This document shows positions 9,035 to 18,245 of a DNA stretch of 64,000 nt, one piece after another. Made by a program: the position numbers and the translations under genes. The DNA is from Aliivibrio finisterrensis_A (GTDB taxonomy: Bacteria > Pseudomonadota > Gammaproteobacteria > Enterobacterales > Vibrionaceae), in the NCBI RefSeq assembly GCF_004167675.1, contig NZ_SEZQ01000003.1; one strand, given 5' to 3'. Within the stretch, counting starts at the first letter, position 1. Every line of letters begins with the position of its first letter. The notes under the pieces were generated by a model that was not told the origin of the DNA, ran no database searches, and saw only the letters and a program-made list of their open reading frames with translations.

Positions 9035-9715
9035 TTATTCCTCAACAAACAAATAGCCACGACCACGTAAGGTTTTAATGCGTGGTTTTCCTTCAGAGAG
9101 TGGTGGTAATTTTTTACGTAAGTTTGAAACGTGCATATCAATAGCGCGATCAAAGGGTGCTAGGCGTTTACCAAGCACTTCTAGGCTGAGTTCTTCTTTA
9201 GAGATGATCTCTCCTGGTTTTTGAATAAATTGAGACAATAACCCAAACTCAGTGCCGGTTAAGTCTAGTAATTCACCATGATTATAGGCTTCTTGTTTGC
9301 CTATAAATATCTCAATGCCTTGATATTTAATGCTGCTGTTGCTCTCTTTGGTTTTATTTTGTGTACGACGTAAAATAGCGCGAATACGAGCCAGTAGTTC
9401 TCTATCACTAAAAGGTTTTGGTAGGTAATCATCGGCGCCAAGTTCTAAACCAATAACACGATCAATTTCTTCTCCTTTTGCTGTAAGCATTAATACAGGA
9501 GTTTCATTGGTCTCTCGTAATTTACGAAGCATGTCCATGCCATTCATTTTTGGCATCATGATATCAAGTAGGATCAAGTCTAAATCATTAGTGATCGCTT
9601 CAAGGCCTTCAATGCCATTATTTGCTTCCGTAACCTGATAACCTTCTAAACTTAGGATGTCTTTTAGTAGCGCGGTTAGCTCAATATCGTCATCAACTAA
9701 TAAAATCTTTGCCAT
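9035..9715 (-). CDS. cpxR: Envelope-stress response regulator CpxR
   Basis: OmpR-family activator of protein folding and degradation factors in the envelope. The 226 residues comprise a receiver domain with acidic pocket (DDD at 8-10), phosphoacceptor Asp51 (LILLDIMMP) and Lys in MLTAKGEE, followed by a winged-helix DNA-binding domain (about 130-226, ending in RGRGYLF). It is the first gene of cpxRA. A CpxR box lies in the 199-bp gap to divergent cpxP, which suggests autoregulation. Confidence 0.97.
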   Translation of the reverse strand: MAKILLVDDDIELTALLKDILSLEGYQVTEANNGIEGLEAITNDLDLILLDIMMPKMNGMDMLRKLRETNETPVLMLTAKGEEIDRVIGLELGADDYLPKPFSDRELLARIRAILRRTQNKTKESNSSIKYQGIEIFIGKQEAYNHGELLDLTGTEFGLLSQFIQKPGEIISKEELSLEVLGKRLAPFDRAIDMHVSNLRKKLPPLSEGKPRIKTLRGRGYLFVEE

Positions 9716-9792
9716 TTTTATTCACCTACATAAATAGTTTCTGGGTGTAGTATCGCCAAATAAATGAAGGAATACCAACCTTCAAAATAACC

Positions 9793-9807
9793 TTTACGTT
9801 GCTTTAC
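9793..9807 (-). promoter_or_regulatory. CpxR box between cpxR and cpxP
   Basis: TTTAC-N5-TTTAC on the plus strand, i.e. GTAAA-N5-GTAAA on the minus strand, an exact match to the CpxR direct-repeat consensus. A further TTTAC half site stands at 9824-9828, and a TTGACT that could act as a -35 element for cpxP at 9830-9835. Confidence 0.85.
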
Positions 9808-9914
9808 GCACAAAATACACTCATTTACGTTGACTGAGCTATTCTTACTCCATACCAAGCAGCGACAAGCTGATTTTTGATTGAAACAAATTTTTCTGTA
9901 ACGGAGATAACACA

Positions 9915-10409
9915 ATGAACATGATGAAAAAAATGATTTTAGGCGCAGTTGTACTTCCTCTTTCTTTTGCTTCTGCATCGGCATTTGCTTTTGGTGGTGG
10001 CCATCACGAAGGTGGGATGAAAGGCGGTGAAGGCATGCACGGCGGTAAGTGTATGATGAAAGCAAATAAGAAGGCGTTTAAAGATTTAGAACTTACTGAT
10101 GCACAAGAAGATAAATTTGATGAAATGCGTGACGCTCGTAAAGCTGAAATGAAAGCGAAGAAAGGCCAAAAACGTCAGCCAACGGCTGAAATGAAAGCCG
10201 ATCATGAAGCAATGCAAAACTTAATGTTAGCGGATAATTTTGATGAGCAGGCAGTACGTAATTTGGCTGAAAAAATGTCACAGCGTCAAATCGATCGCCG
10301 TGTTGAAATGATGAAAAAACGTCATGAAATGATGAATATTCTAACGCCAGAGCAAAAAGCAGAATTTAAAGCAAATCAAGATAAGTACATTGCTGATTGC
10401 GCTAAATAA
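9915..10409 (+). CDS. cpxP: Periplasmic stress adaptor CpxP (Spy/CpxP family)
   Basis: Small periplasmic helical protein that restrains CpxA and helps deliver misfolded proteins to proteolysis. The 164 residues have a signal peptide ending near SAFAF (about 25), a His/Gly/Met-rich stretch (about 28-45, possibly metal binding) and two family motifs of the LTxxQ type, LTDAQEDKF and LTPEQKAEF. It is divergent from cpxR with a CpxR box between, as in E. coli. The related chaperone Spy is the alternative; position next to cpxRA favours CpxP. The Met/His-rich N-terminus is more pronounced than in E. coli. Confidence 0.9.
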   Translation: MNMMKKMILGAVVLPLSFASASAFAFGGGHHEGGMKGGEGMHGGKCMMKANKKAFKDLELTDAQEDKFDEMRDARKAEMKAKKGQKRQPTAEMKADHEAMQNLMLADNFDEQAVRNLAEKMSQRQIDRRVEMMKKRHEMMNILTPEQKAEFKANQDKYIADCAK

Positions 10410-10435
10410 ACGCAATTATCTCTAGAAAATGAAAG

Positions 10436-10469
10436 CGGGTCTTTATGATAAATAAAGGCCCGTTTTTTA
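10436..10469 (+). terminator. Terminator of cpxP
   Basis: CGGGTCTTTAT (10436-10446) pairs with ATAAAGGCCCG (10452-10462), followed by six T. The 3' UTR between stop codon and hairpin is short (about 26 nt). Confidence 0.85.
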
Positions 10470-10568
10470 TTTAGGCCTGTTTTGTTGTACATATATTAAT
10501 AAATGGAATAACTATCTTGAGCGTAACCCTTTATACTAAAGTTTGATTTTTAGGTAGATGGATGAAAT

Positions 10569-11507
<939 letters not shown>

Positions 11508-11679
11508 ACGTAGTATTATTAGCAATAATTGTTTTTTCGTAACAGAAAAATGAAACAGTCGTGATTGATTCTGATGTGAATCAACGAACTTTTTCAGTAA
11601 ACTGGTAATACTCTTACATAAGAAAAAAAATTACAGATTATTAATGGTGAGTAGATTAGGGAGTTTACTTGCTGTATTA

Positions 11680-11697
11680 GAAATTGAAATTGAAATT
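11680..11697 (+). repeat. Three tandem copies of GAAATT upstream of pfkA
   Basis: GAAATT is repeated three times without interruption, ending 23 bp before the pfkA start and just before its ribosome binding site (GAGGGT). Confidence 0.8.
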
Positions 11698-11720
11698 CCC
11701 AACCATATTAGAGGGTAACC

Positions 11721-12683
11721 ATGGTCAAGAAGATTGGTGTTTTAACAAGTGGTGGCGATGCGCCGGGTATGAATGCGGCAGTTCGTGGTGTTGTTCGTAC
11801 AGCACTAACGCAAGGCCTAGAAGTATTTGGTATTCATGATGGCTACCTAGGTCTTGTTGAAGATCGTATCGAGAAATTAGAGCGCCATAGCGTATCTGAT
11901 ATGATCAACCGCGGCGGTACATTTTTAGGTTCAGCACGTTTTCCTGAGTTTAAAGAAGTTGCTGTTCGTGAAAAAGCGATTGAGAACCTTAAGAAACATG
12001 ATATCGATGCATTAATTGTTATCGGTGGTGACGGTTCTTACATGGGCGCTAAGAAGTTAACTGAGATGGGTTACCCATGTATCGGTCTGCCTGGCACAAT
12101 CGATAATGATATCGCGGGTACTGACTACACTATTGGTTACCTAACGGCGTTAAACACCGTTATTGATGCGATTGACCGCTTACGTGATACGTCTTCTTCT
12201 CACCAACGTATCTCTATTGTAGAAGTTATGGGCCGTCACTGTGGTGATTTAACATTAATGGCTGCAATTGCTGGTGGTTGTGAATACGTTATTACTCCAG
12301 AAACTGGTCTAAATAAAGACGCGTTAATTCAGAACATTCAAGATGGCATTGCAAAAGGCAAAAAGCACGCAATCATCGCTATCACTGAGTTAATGACTGA
12401 TGTTAATGGTTTAGCAAAAGAAATCGAAGCTGAAACAGGTCGTGAAACTCGTGCAACTGTTCTTGGTCACATTCAACGTGGCGGCCAACCTGGCGCATTT
12501 GACCGTATCCTAGCGTCTCGTATGGGTAACTTCGGTGTTAAATTGTTGATTGATGGTCACGGTGGTCGTTGTGTTGGTATTCAGAATGAGCAACTAGTTC
12601 ATCACGATATCATCGATGCAATTGAAAACATGCGTCGCCCAGAAAAAATTGAGCTATACAAAGTAGCTGAAGAGTTATTCTAA
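11721..12683 (+). CDS. pfkA: ATP-dependent 6-phosphofructokinase
   Basis: Phosphorylates fructose 6-phosphate with ATP, the committed step of glycolysis. The 320 residues match PfkA length exactly, with the ATP-site motifs GGDAPGMN and GGDGSYMGA, the catalytic loop GTIDNDIAGTDYTIG (Asp acting as base) and EVMGRHCGDL for the sugar phosphate. GAGGGT stands before the ATG. It follows fieF as in E. coli; its promoter must lie in the 246-bp gap with the TTAG tract. Codon use is strongly biased as expected of a highly expressed gene. Confidence 0.97.
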   Translation: MVKKIGVLTSGGDAPGMNAAVRGVVRTALTQGLEVFGIHDGYLGLVEDRIEKLERHSVSDMINRGGTFLGSARFPEFKEVAVREKAIENLKKHDIDALIVIGGDGSYMGAKKLTEMGYPCIGLPGTIDNDIAGTDYTIGYLTALNTVIDAIDRLRDTSSSHQRISIVEVMGRHCGDLTLMAAIAGGCEYVITPETGLNKDALIQNIQDGIAKGKKHAIIAITELMTDVNGLAKEIEAETGRETRATVLGHIQRGGQPGAFDRILASRMGNFGVKLLIDGHGGRCVGIQNEQLVHHDIIDAIENMRRPEKIELYKVAEELF

Positions 12684-12710
12684 TTTAGAATTAAACGTTA
12701 GAGATAAAAA

Positions 12711-12737
12711 ACCGAAGCGTGCGCTTCGGTTTTTTTA
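12711..12737 (+). terminator. Terminator of pfkA
   Basis: ACCGAAGCG/CGCTTCGGT stem (12711-12719, 12722-12730) followed by seven T. Confidence 0.9.
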
Positions 12738-12778
12738 TATCTGAATACTTATGATTCAAAGGAATTATGTTAATGGAA

Positions 12779-13801
12779 TTACTCTAAATATAAATTGAGA
12801 GGTGTTTTACTTTTTCTACCACCAATTTCTCTGGCAAGTGTCGGAACAAGATAACCAGAAACATTTTCAATTAACTCCCCCATTAATTGCTTTGCTTTTT
12901 CATCAGAAACAAAGAAATGAGCAGCACCTTGCACCTTATCTAATACATGAAGGTAATAGGGTAAAATGCCCGCATCAAATAATGCCTCACTTAAATCAGT
13001 CAGTGCCTCTGTTGTATCATTCACATCTTTAAGTAATACACTTTGATTTAATAGTGTGGCGTTTGATTGTTTTAATTGAGTCATTTTATTTACTAACTCA
13101 AAGTTAATTTCGTTAGCATGGTTAATATGAGTCACTAGAATGATTTGTAAGCGTGTTTGTTTAAATAGCTGACACAACGTATCAGTAATACGGTTTGGTA
13201 TTACTACCGGTAAGCGAGAGTGGATACGAAGGCGCTTGATGTGCGGAATCGCTTCAATATGTTGAATTAACCATGTCAGTTCATGATCTTTGGCCATTAA
13301 AGGATCACCACCAGAAAAAATGACTTCATTTACTTCAGGATGATTTGCAATGTAATCGATGGACTCTTGCCAAATGGCTTTACTGCCTTTGTTATCTTGA
13401 TATGGGAAATGACGGCGGAAGCAATAACGACAATTCACGGCACAACCTCCCTTTACAATCAACAGAACTCGGTTTTTGTATTTATGCAGTAAACCCGGTT
13501 GTTCGTTGTCTTGTTCCTCTAAAGGATCGTTCGAATATCCTTCATGTACCTCGAATTCTTGATCTAAAGGCAATACTTGGCGTAATAAAGGATCAAAAGG
13601 GTTGCCAAATTCCATTCTATCGACAAAACTTGTCGGCACACGTAACGCAAATAACTTTTTCGCTTCTAGACCTTTCTCCCATGAAGAGCTATCAATACCT
13701 AGTGTTGAGAGTAACTGATGAGGGTCAGAGATCGCATTCGCTAGTTCTTTGAGCCAGTTTTGCTCAACAGGAGCGTCATTTCGGGTTATTATGTGTGACA
13801 T
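12779..13801 (-). CDS. epmB: EF-P (R)-beta-lysine forming aminomutase EpmB
   Basis: Radical SAM, PLP-dependent 2,3-aminomutase that converts L-alpha-lysine to the (R)-beta-lysine attached to EF-P. The 340 residues contain the iron-sulfur motif CxxxCxxC in AVNCRYCFRRHF (near residues 118-128) and the FSGGDPLM AdoMet motif; a lysine in REIGGRKSKTPLNL near the end is the probable PLP site. It is shorter than catabolic lysine 2,3-aminomutases (over 400 residues) and stands head-to-head with efp, which fixes the role. Confidence 0.95.
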   Translation of the reverse strand: MSHIITRNDAPVEQNWLKELANAISDPHQLLSTLGIDSSSWEKGLEAKKLFALRVPTSFVDRMEFGNPFDPLLRQVLPLDQEFEVHEGYSNDPLEEQDNEQPGLLHKYKNRVLLIVKGGCAVNCRYCFRRHFPYQDNKGSKAIWQESIDYIANHPEVNEVIFSGGDPLMAKDHELTWLIQHIEAIPHIKRLRIHSRLPVVIPNRITDTLCQLFKQTRLQIILVTHINHANEINFELVNKMTQLKQSNATLLNQSVLLKDVNDTTEALTDLSEALFDAGILPYYLHVLDKVQGAAHFFVSDEKAKQLMGELIENVSGYLVPTLAREIGGRKSKTPLNLYLE

Positions 13802-13833
13802 TATTTATAACTCAACGATGTTAAGAGGAAATC

Positions 13834-14400
13834 ATGGCGTCAGTAAGTACCAATGAATTCAAAGGCGGTTTGAAATTTATGCTAGATAATGAGCCATGCT
13901 CAATTATCGAGAACGAATATGTTAAGCCAGGTAAAGGTCAAGCATTCAACCGTGTAAAACTTCGTAGATTGCTTTCTGGTAAAACACTAGAAAAAACATT
14001 TAAATCAGGTGAAAGCTTTGAATTAGCAGACGTTGTAGACGTAGAGCTAGACTACCTATACAGCGACGGTGAATTTTACCACTTCATGAACAGCGTAAGT
14101 TTTGAGCAAATCGCTGCTGATGTAAAATCAGTAGGTGACGCTGCTAAATGGTTAGTAGAAAACGACACTTGTACACTGACTCTTTGGAATGATAATCCAA
14201 TTACAGTGACACCGCCAAACTTTGTTGAACTTGAAGTGACTGAAACAGACCCAGGTCTGAAAGGTGATACTCAAGGTACTGGTGGTAAACCAGCAACGCT
14301 TTCTACTGGTGCAGTAGTTCGTGTTCCACTATTCATCGCTATCGGCGAAGTAGTTAAAGTTGATACGCGTACTGGCGAATACGTTGGTCGTGTGAAGTAA
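13834..14400 (+). CDS. efp: Translation elongation factor P
   Basis: Relieves ribosome stalling at consecutive prolines. The 188 residues match EF-P in full. Lys34, in the loop KPGKGQAF, is the residue beta-lysylated by EpmA using the product of EpmB; both enzymes are encoded nearby (12.8-13.8 and 18.2-19.2 kb). AGAGGAAATC precedes the ATG. The gap to divergent epmB is only 32 bp, so the efp promoter must overlap or lie inside the 5' part of epmB. Confidence 0.97.
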   Translation: MASVSTNEFKGGLKFMLDNEPCSIIENEYVKPGKGQAFNRVKLRRLLSGKTLEKTFKSGESFELADVVDVELDYLYSDGEFYHFMNSVSFEQIAADVKSVGDAAKWLVENDTCTLTLWNDNPITVTPPNFVELEVTETDPGLKGDTQGTGGKPATLSTGAVVRVPLFIAIGEVVKVDTRTGEYVGRVK

Positions 14401-14431
14401 TTTCGATTTATATCGAGAATAGCTTTATATA

Positions 14432-14456
14432 AAAGGTCACTTCGGTGGCCTTTTTT
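14432..14456 (+). terminator. Terminator of efp
   Basis: AAGGTCAC, loop TTCG, GTGGCCTT (one G-T pair), then six T. A closely similar hairpin ends ppc on the other strand at 46.2 kb. Confidence 0.85.
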
Positions 14457-14470
14457 ATTTATTACATAGC

Positions 14471-14514
14471 AGATACAAAAAAGGCTGGCATAAAGCCAAC
14501 CTTTTTTTGTATCT
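14471..14514 (-). terminator. Terminator of frdABCD
   Basis: Near-perfect 19-20 bp inverted repeat AGATACAAAAAAGGCTGGC with complementary right arm ending at 14514; on the minus strand the stem GGTTGGC/GCCAGCC is followed by a T run. Its A/T-rich flanks are symmetric, so it may also act on plus-strand read-through from efp. Confidence 0.85.
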
Positions 14515-14523
14515 AAATGATGA

Positions 14524-14886
14524 TTAGATCATGAAGATAAACACAACAGATAATACAGTTGCTAGAGCAGCCGCTGAGTAACATGCAATTTTACCCGCAG
14601 TACCTGTGTGGAATTTTAGGTCGTGCATACCATGATGTAAACGGTGCATCGCATGCCACATAGGCATAGAGATAGAACCGATAACAAATAATGCACCAAT
14701 GATGCTAGTAACAAAACCAGCAACACGTAGGTAGTTCATTGATTCAGGACCAATCACACCTAGTGGAACTAAAATACCAAGAACTAAGATAGTTACTGGT
14801 GTTAGCATTGCAAACCAAGTACCACCGGCACCGAATAAGCCCCACCATACTGGTTCGTCAGAACGCTTTGGATTAAGATTTACCAC
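14524..14886 (-). CDS. frdD: Fumarate reductase membrane anchor subunit D
   Basis: Hydrophobic anchor subunit of the quinol:fumarate reductase. The 120 residues begin (M)VNLNPKRSDEPVWWGLFGAGG, aligned with E. coli FrdD (119 residues), and have three transmembrane helices. I set the start at GTG 14886, seven bases behind AAGGAG; the upstream ATG at 14946 would lie inside frdC. The segment HRLHHGMHDLK near residue 82 is conserved in the family. It is the last gene of frdABCD, 11 bp after frdC. Confidence 0.94.
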   Translation of the reverse strand: MVNLNPKRSDEPVWWGLFGAGGTWFAMLTPVTILVLGILVPLGVIGPESMNYLRVAGFVTSIIGALFVIGSISMPMWHAMHRLHHGMHDLKFHTGTAGKIACYSAAALATVLSVVFIFMI

Positions 14887-14897
14887 AATAATTCTCC

Positions 14898-15281
14898 TTA
14901 AACGATAACCAATACAAGTAGTGTGATTGCAGCAACGGCTGCCCATTGTGCAAGAACAACGACTTTCTTATCCAGTGTTTTACCACTGATACGAATAGGC
15001 ATTACTTGCGGCATCATGCTAAAGAATGTTTGAGCATGGAATAAGCTACCCGCTAAAGCAACAATGTTCAGAGCAACCACAATAGGGTTTGCCATGAAAT
15101 CTAACCAAGAAGCCCAAGCAAGTGGACCTTTCACTAAACTACCTAAGCCAACAAGCAGACAGATAGTAAAGAAAATTAGCGGTAAAATTGTTGCTTCACG
15201 AACCATGTAGAAGCGGTAGAAAGGGTGATCTTTCCACCAAGTACGTGTCATTTCGCGAACGTAAGGTTTACGGTTGCTCAT
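14898..15281 (-). CDS. frdC: Fumarate reductase membrane anchor subunit C
   Basis: Second hydrophobic anchor, 127 residues with three transmembrane helices (about 30-50, 65-88, 108-126). The N-terminus SNRKPYVREMTRTWWKDHPFYRFYMVREAT is the conserved FrdC start; the Glu in this segment corresponds to the quinone-site residue of E. coli FrdC. It binds FrdB and menaquinol together with FrdD. It lies 2 bp after frdB. Confidence 0.95.
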   Translation of the reverse strand: MSNRKPYVREMTRTWWKDHPFYRFYMVREATILPLIFFTICLLVGLGSLVKGPLAWASWLDFMANPIVVALNIVALAGSLFHAQTFFSMMPQVMPIRISGKTLDKKVVVLAQWAAVAAITLLVLVIV

Positions 15282-15283
15282 CC

Positions 15284-16027
15284 TTATGCCTCCTGTGGTT
15301 TAAGCATTGCGATAACAAAGTCTTGAGACGATGCGATCTTACCTTGGTTAACTGCTGCTGCAGGGTCAACGTGTTTTGGACATACTTCAGAACAGTAACC
15401 TACAAACGTACAGCCCCATGCGCCGTTGTCGCCATTGATTAGCTTCATACGCTCAGCAGAACCGTTATCACGGCTATCAAGATTGTAACGGTGTGCCAGT
15501 GTTAGTGCTGCAGGGCCGATGAATTCAGGGTTTAGACCGAATTGAGGACACGCTGCATAACATAGACCACAGTTGATACAACCAGCGAACTGCTTGTATT
15601 TTGCCATTTGCTCAGGAGTCTGAGTGTTAGGACCTTGATCTGGAGTACGGTCGTTACCAAGAATATAAGGCTTGATTGCTTCTAGACGTTCGATGAACGG
15701 CGTCATATCAACAATTAAGTCTTTCTCGATAGGGAAGTTTGCTAATGGTTCTAGTGTTAAGCCATTTGGGTAATCACGTAAGAACGCTTTACAAGCAAGC
15801 TTAGGTACGTTGTTTACCATCATGCCACAAGAGCCACAGATCGCCATACGACAAGACCAACGGTAAGATAGGTTTTTGTCTAGGTTATCTTTGATGTAAC
15901 CAATTGCATCAAGAACAGAAGTTGTGTCATCACAAGGTACGTCGAACGCTTGTAGATAAGGTTTCTCATCTACCATAGGGTCGTAACGCATAATGCTTAC
16001 TTTTTGAACTCTCTTACCAGCTGTCAT
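15284..16027 (-). CDS. frdB: Fumarate reductase iron-sulfur subunit
   Basis: Electron-transfer subunit carrying three clusters. The 247 residues show a [2Fe-2S] ferredoxin-like domain with CRMAICGSCG and a later Cys (about 58-80), then CINCGLCYAACP (about 149-160) and CSEVCPKHVDP (about 205-215) for the [4Fe-4S] and [3Fe-4S] clusters. The start codon overlaps the frdA stop by one base, implying translational coupling. Length matches E. coli FrdB (244). Confidence 0.97.
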   Translation of the reverse strand: MTAGKRVQKVSIMRYDPMVDEKPYLQAFDVPCDDTTSVLDAIGYIKDNLDKNLSYRWSCRMAICGSCGMMVNNVPKLACKAFLRDYPNGLTLEPLANFPIEKDLIVDMTPFIERLEAIKPYILGNDRTPDQGPNTQTPEQMAKYKQFAGCINCGLCYAACPQFGLNPEFIGPAALTLAHRYNLDSRDNGSAERMKLINGDNGAWGCTFVGYCSEVCPKHVDPAAAVNQGKIASSQDFVIAMLKPQEA

Positions 16028-17838
16028 TATGCTTGCTCCTCTGCGATCTTAGCTGCTTCAGCTTCTGCCGCTGCTGCTTTTTCTGCTGCTTCACCGTATA
16101 GGCGAGCTTTTGGTTGAGATTTGGTGATAGTTACATCGCTGTATTTAATTGTCGGCGCTGCATCTTTGTTGTAATACGCTAATGAGTGTTTTAGGAAGTT
16201 CACATCATCACGTTCTGTACAACCTTCATCTAGACGTTGGTGTGCACCACGAGACTCTTTACGTAGAATCGCAGAGTGAGCCATTGTTTCAGCAACTTCA
16301 AGGCCGTAACCTACTTCGATAGCGTATAATAGGTCAGTGTTGAACACTTTACCTTTATCTTTGATGCTAATGTTTTTATAACGTTTTTTCAGTTCAGCCA
16401 GTTTCTCAATCGTATCTTGCATCTCGTGCTCTTTACGATAGATACCACAACCCGCTTCCATTGAATGGCCCATTTCCGTACGGATATCAGACCAGTTTTC
16501 ATCGCCTTCTTGAGCTAGTAATGCATCAATACGGCCTTGTACTTCTTCAATTTGTGCTTTGATAGCATCGTCATTCCAAGTTGTGAATTCAGCAGCACGC
16601 TCAGCGGCTTTTTCACCTGCAAGGCGACCAAATACAACTAACTCAGCAAGTGAGTTTGAACCTAGACGGTTTGCACCGTGAAGACCAACAGAAGAACATT
16701 CACCAACAGCAAATAGACCTTTGATGTTTGTTTCGTTGTTCTTATCCGTTTCAATACCACCCATGGTGTAGTGAACTGTAGGACGAATTGGAATTGGCTC
16801 TTTTGCTGGATCAACGTTAACGTAGGCTTTTGAAAGCTCACAGATAAACGGTAGACGTTCATTTAAGTACTCTTCACCTAAATGGCGAAGATCCAAATGC
16901 ACTACATCACCAAGAGGGTGTTTGATAGTGTTGCCTTTTTGTTGTTCGTGCCAGAACGCTTGAGAAACTTTGTCACGAGGACCCAGTTCCATGTACTTGT
17001 TCTTAGGCTCACCAACAGGAGTCTCAGGACCCATGCCGTAATCTTGTAGGTAACGGTAACCATTTTTGTTTACGATGATACCGCCTTCACCACGACAACC
17101 TTCAGTCATCAGGATGCCTGTGCCAGGTAGGCCCGTTGGGTGGTATTGAACAAATTCCATATCACGTAGTGGAACACCGTGACGGAATGCCATAGCCATA
17201 CCATCACCAGTAACGATACCGCCATTGGTATTACAGTGGTAAACACGACCTGCGCCACCCGTTGCAAGAACAACAGATTTTGCTTTAATACAAATAAGTT
17301 CGCCTTCAGCCATATGAATAGCAATCAGACCTTGAACTTGACCATCTTCAACTAAAATATCAACAACAAAGTACTCATCAAAACGGTTGATTTGAGGGTA
17401 TTTCATTGAAGTTTGGAATAGGGTGTGAAGCATATGGAAGCCGGTCTTATCGGCAGCAAACCATGTACGTTCAACTTTCATACCACCAAAACGACGAACG
17501 TTTACTTCGCCATTTTCTTTACGGCTCCAAGGACAACCCCATTGTTCTAATTGAGTCATCTCGCGGTATGCATTTTTTACAAAGTATTCAACAACATCCT
17601 GTTCACACAGCCAATCACCACCGCCAACAGTATCGTTGAAGTGATTGTCTAGTGTATCTTCTTCCTTGGTCACGGCTGCTGACCCACCTTCCGCGGCAAC
17701 AGTGTGCGAACGCATTGGGTAAACTTTTGAGATTAGAGCAATTTCTAGCTCTGGGTTCGCTTCTGCTGCTGCAATGGCAGTACGTAGACCTGCACCGCCC
17801 GCGCCGATCACTGCAATATCTGTGGTTATCGTTTTCAC
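16027..17838 (-). CDS. frdA: Fumarate reductase flavoprotein subunit
   Basis: Catalytic subunit that reduces fumarate to succinate at a covalently bound FAD during anaerobic respiration. The 603 residues start at GTG 17838 (VKTITTDIAVIGAGGAGLR) behind GGAGAATAAC; the reading frame continues 14 codons upstream but without family similarity. The FAD-linking motif RSHTVAAEGGSAA (His near residue 44), the active-site HPTGLPGTG and the family signature are intact; the tail is Ala/Glu rich. First gene of frdABCD, divergent from epmA, with an FNR-like site 150 bp upstream. Succinate dehydrogenase A is excluded by FrdC/FrdD downstream. Confidence 0.97.
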   Translation of the reverse strand: MKTITTDIAVIGAGGAGLRTAIAAAEANPELEIALISKVYPMRSHTVAAEGGSAAVTKEEDTLDNHFNDTVGGGDWLCEQDVVEYFVKNAYREMTQLEQWGCPWSRKENGEVNVRRFGGMKVERTWFAADKTGFHMLHTLFQTSMKYPQINRFDEYFVVDILVEDGQVQGLIAIHMAEGELICIKAKSVVLATGGAGRVYHCNTNGGIVTGDGMAMAFRHGVPLRDMEFVQYHPTGLPGTGILMTEGCRGEGGIIVNKNGYRYLQDYGMGPETPVGEPKNKYMELGPRDKVSQAFWHEQQKGNTIKHPLGDVVHLDLRHLGEEYLNERLPFICELSKAYVNVDPAKEPIPIRPTVHYTMGGIETDKNNETNIKGLFAVGECSSVGLHGANRLGSNSLAELVVFGRLAGEKAAERAAEFTTWNDDAIKAQIEEVQGRIDALLAQEGDENWSDIRTEMGHSMEAGCGIYRKEHEMQDTIEKLAELKKRYKNISIKDKGKVFNTDLLYAIEVGYGLEVAETMAHSAILRKESRGAHQRLDEGCTERDDVNFLKHSLAYYNKDAAPTIKYSDVTITKSQPKARLYGEAAEKAAAAEAEAAKIAEEQA

Positions 17839-17987
17839 AGTTATTCTCCGGGATAAAAGATAAAAAATTAAATTAACCATCCAAATGTGATTAATTATGA
17901 GAATCTAGCCTGCTCGTGTGACAAATAAAGAGCAAATAAAACTTAAAAATTCTGATGCCTATTCTATGTGAGCTTTTGTAATAAAAA

Positions 17988-18001
17988 TTGATATGGATAA
18001 A
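17988..18001 (-). promoter_or_regulatory. Candidate FNR site upstream of frdA
   Basis: TTGATATGGATAAA matches TTGAT-N4-ATCAA in nine of ten defined bases. It lies 150 bp before the frdA start in the frdA/epmA gap. FNR control of frd under anaerobiosis is well known in E. coli. Confidence 0.55.
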
Positions 18002-18118
18002 GTTTTGTCGTGCAAGTACCACTAATGGGGTGGTTTGTTGCGAATAATGTGATCTCCGTCAACTAGTTAAAGCTGTTAATATTCACTGTTATTTGTAGTT
18101 AAGTTGTTGCTTTATAAG

Positions 18119-18137
18119 TGATAATGATTCTTATCGG
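18119..18137. promoter_or_regulatory. Possible Fur-like site between frdA and epmA
   Basis: GATAATGAT followed by TCTTATC: the first nine bases match the Fur consensus half and a 5-bp inverted repeat GATAA/TTATC is present. About 12 of 19 consensus bases agree, so the call is weak. Iron control of the iron-sulfur enzyme Frd would make sense but is inference. Confidence 0.35.
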
Positions 18138-18245
18138 TCTCGTATCCCCTTGATGGGTAAGGGTATTTATAAAGTTAAAAAATAGGTAACCTTAAAGTGG
18201 GTTATCAGGTATCATTTTGGATAAGTTTTTCTAATGTATAAGATT

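Noticed and set aside
9718..10065. 115-residue frame on the minus strand between cpxR and cpxP
   Set aside because: It overlaps cpxP in antisense and has no family features; it is a shadow of cpxP and the promoter region.
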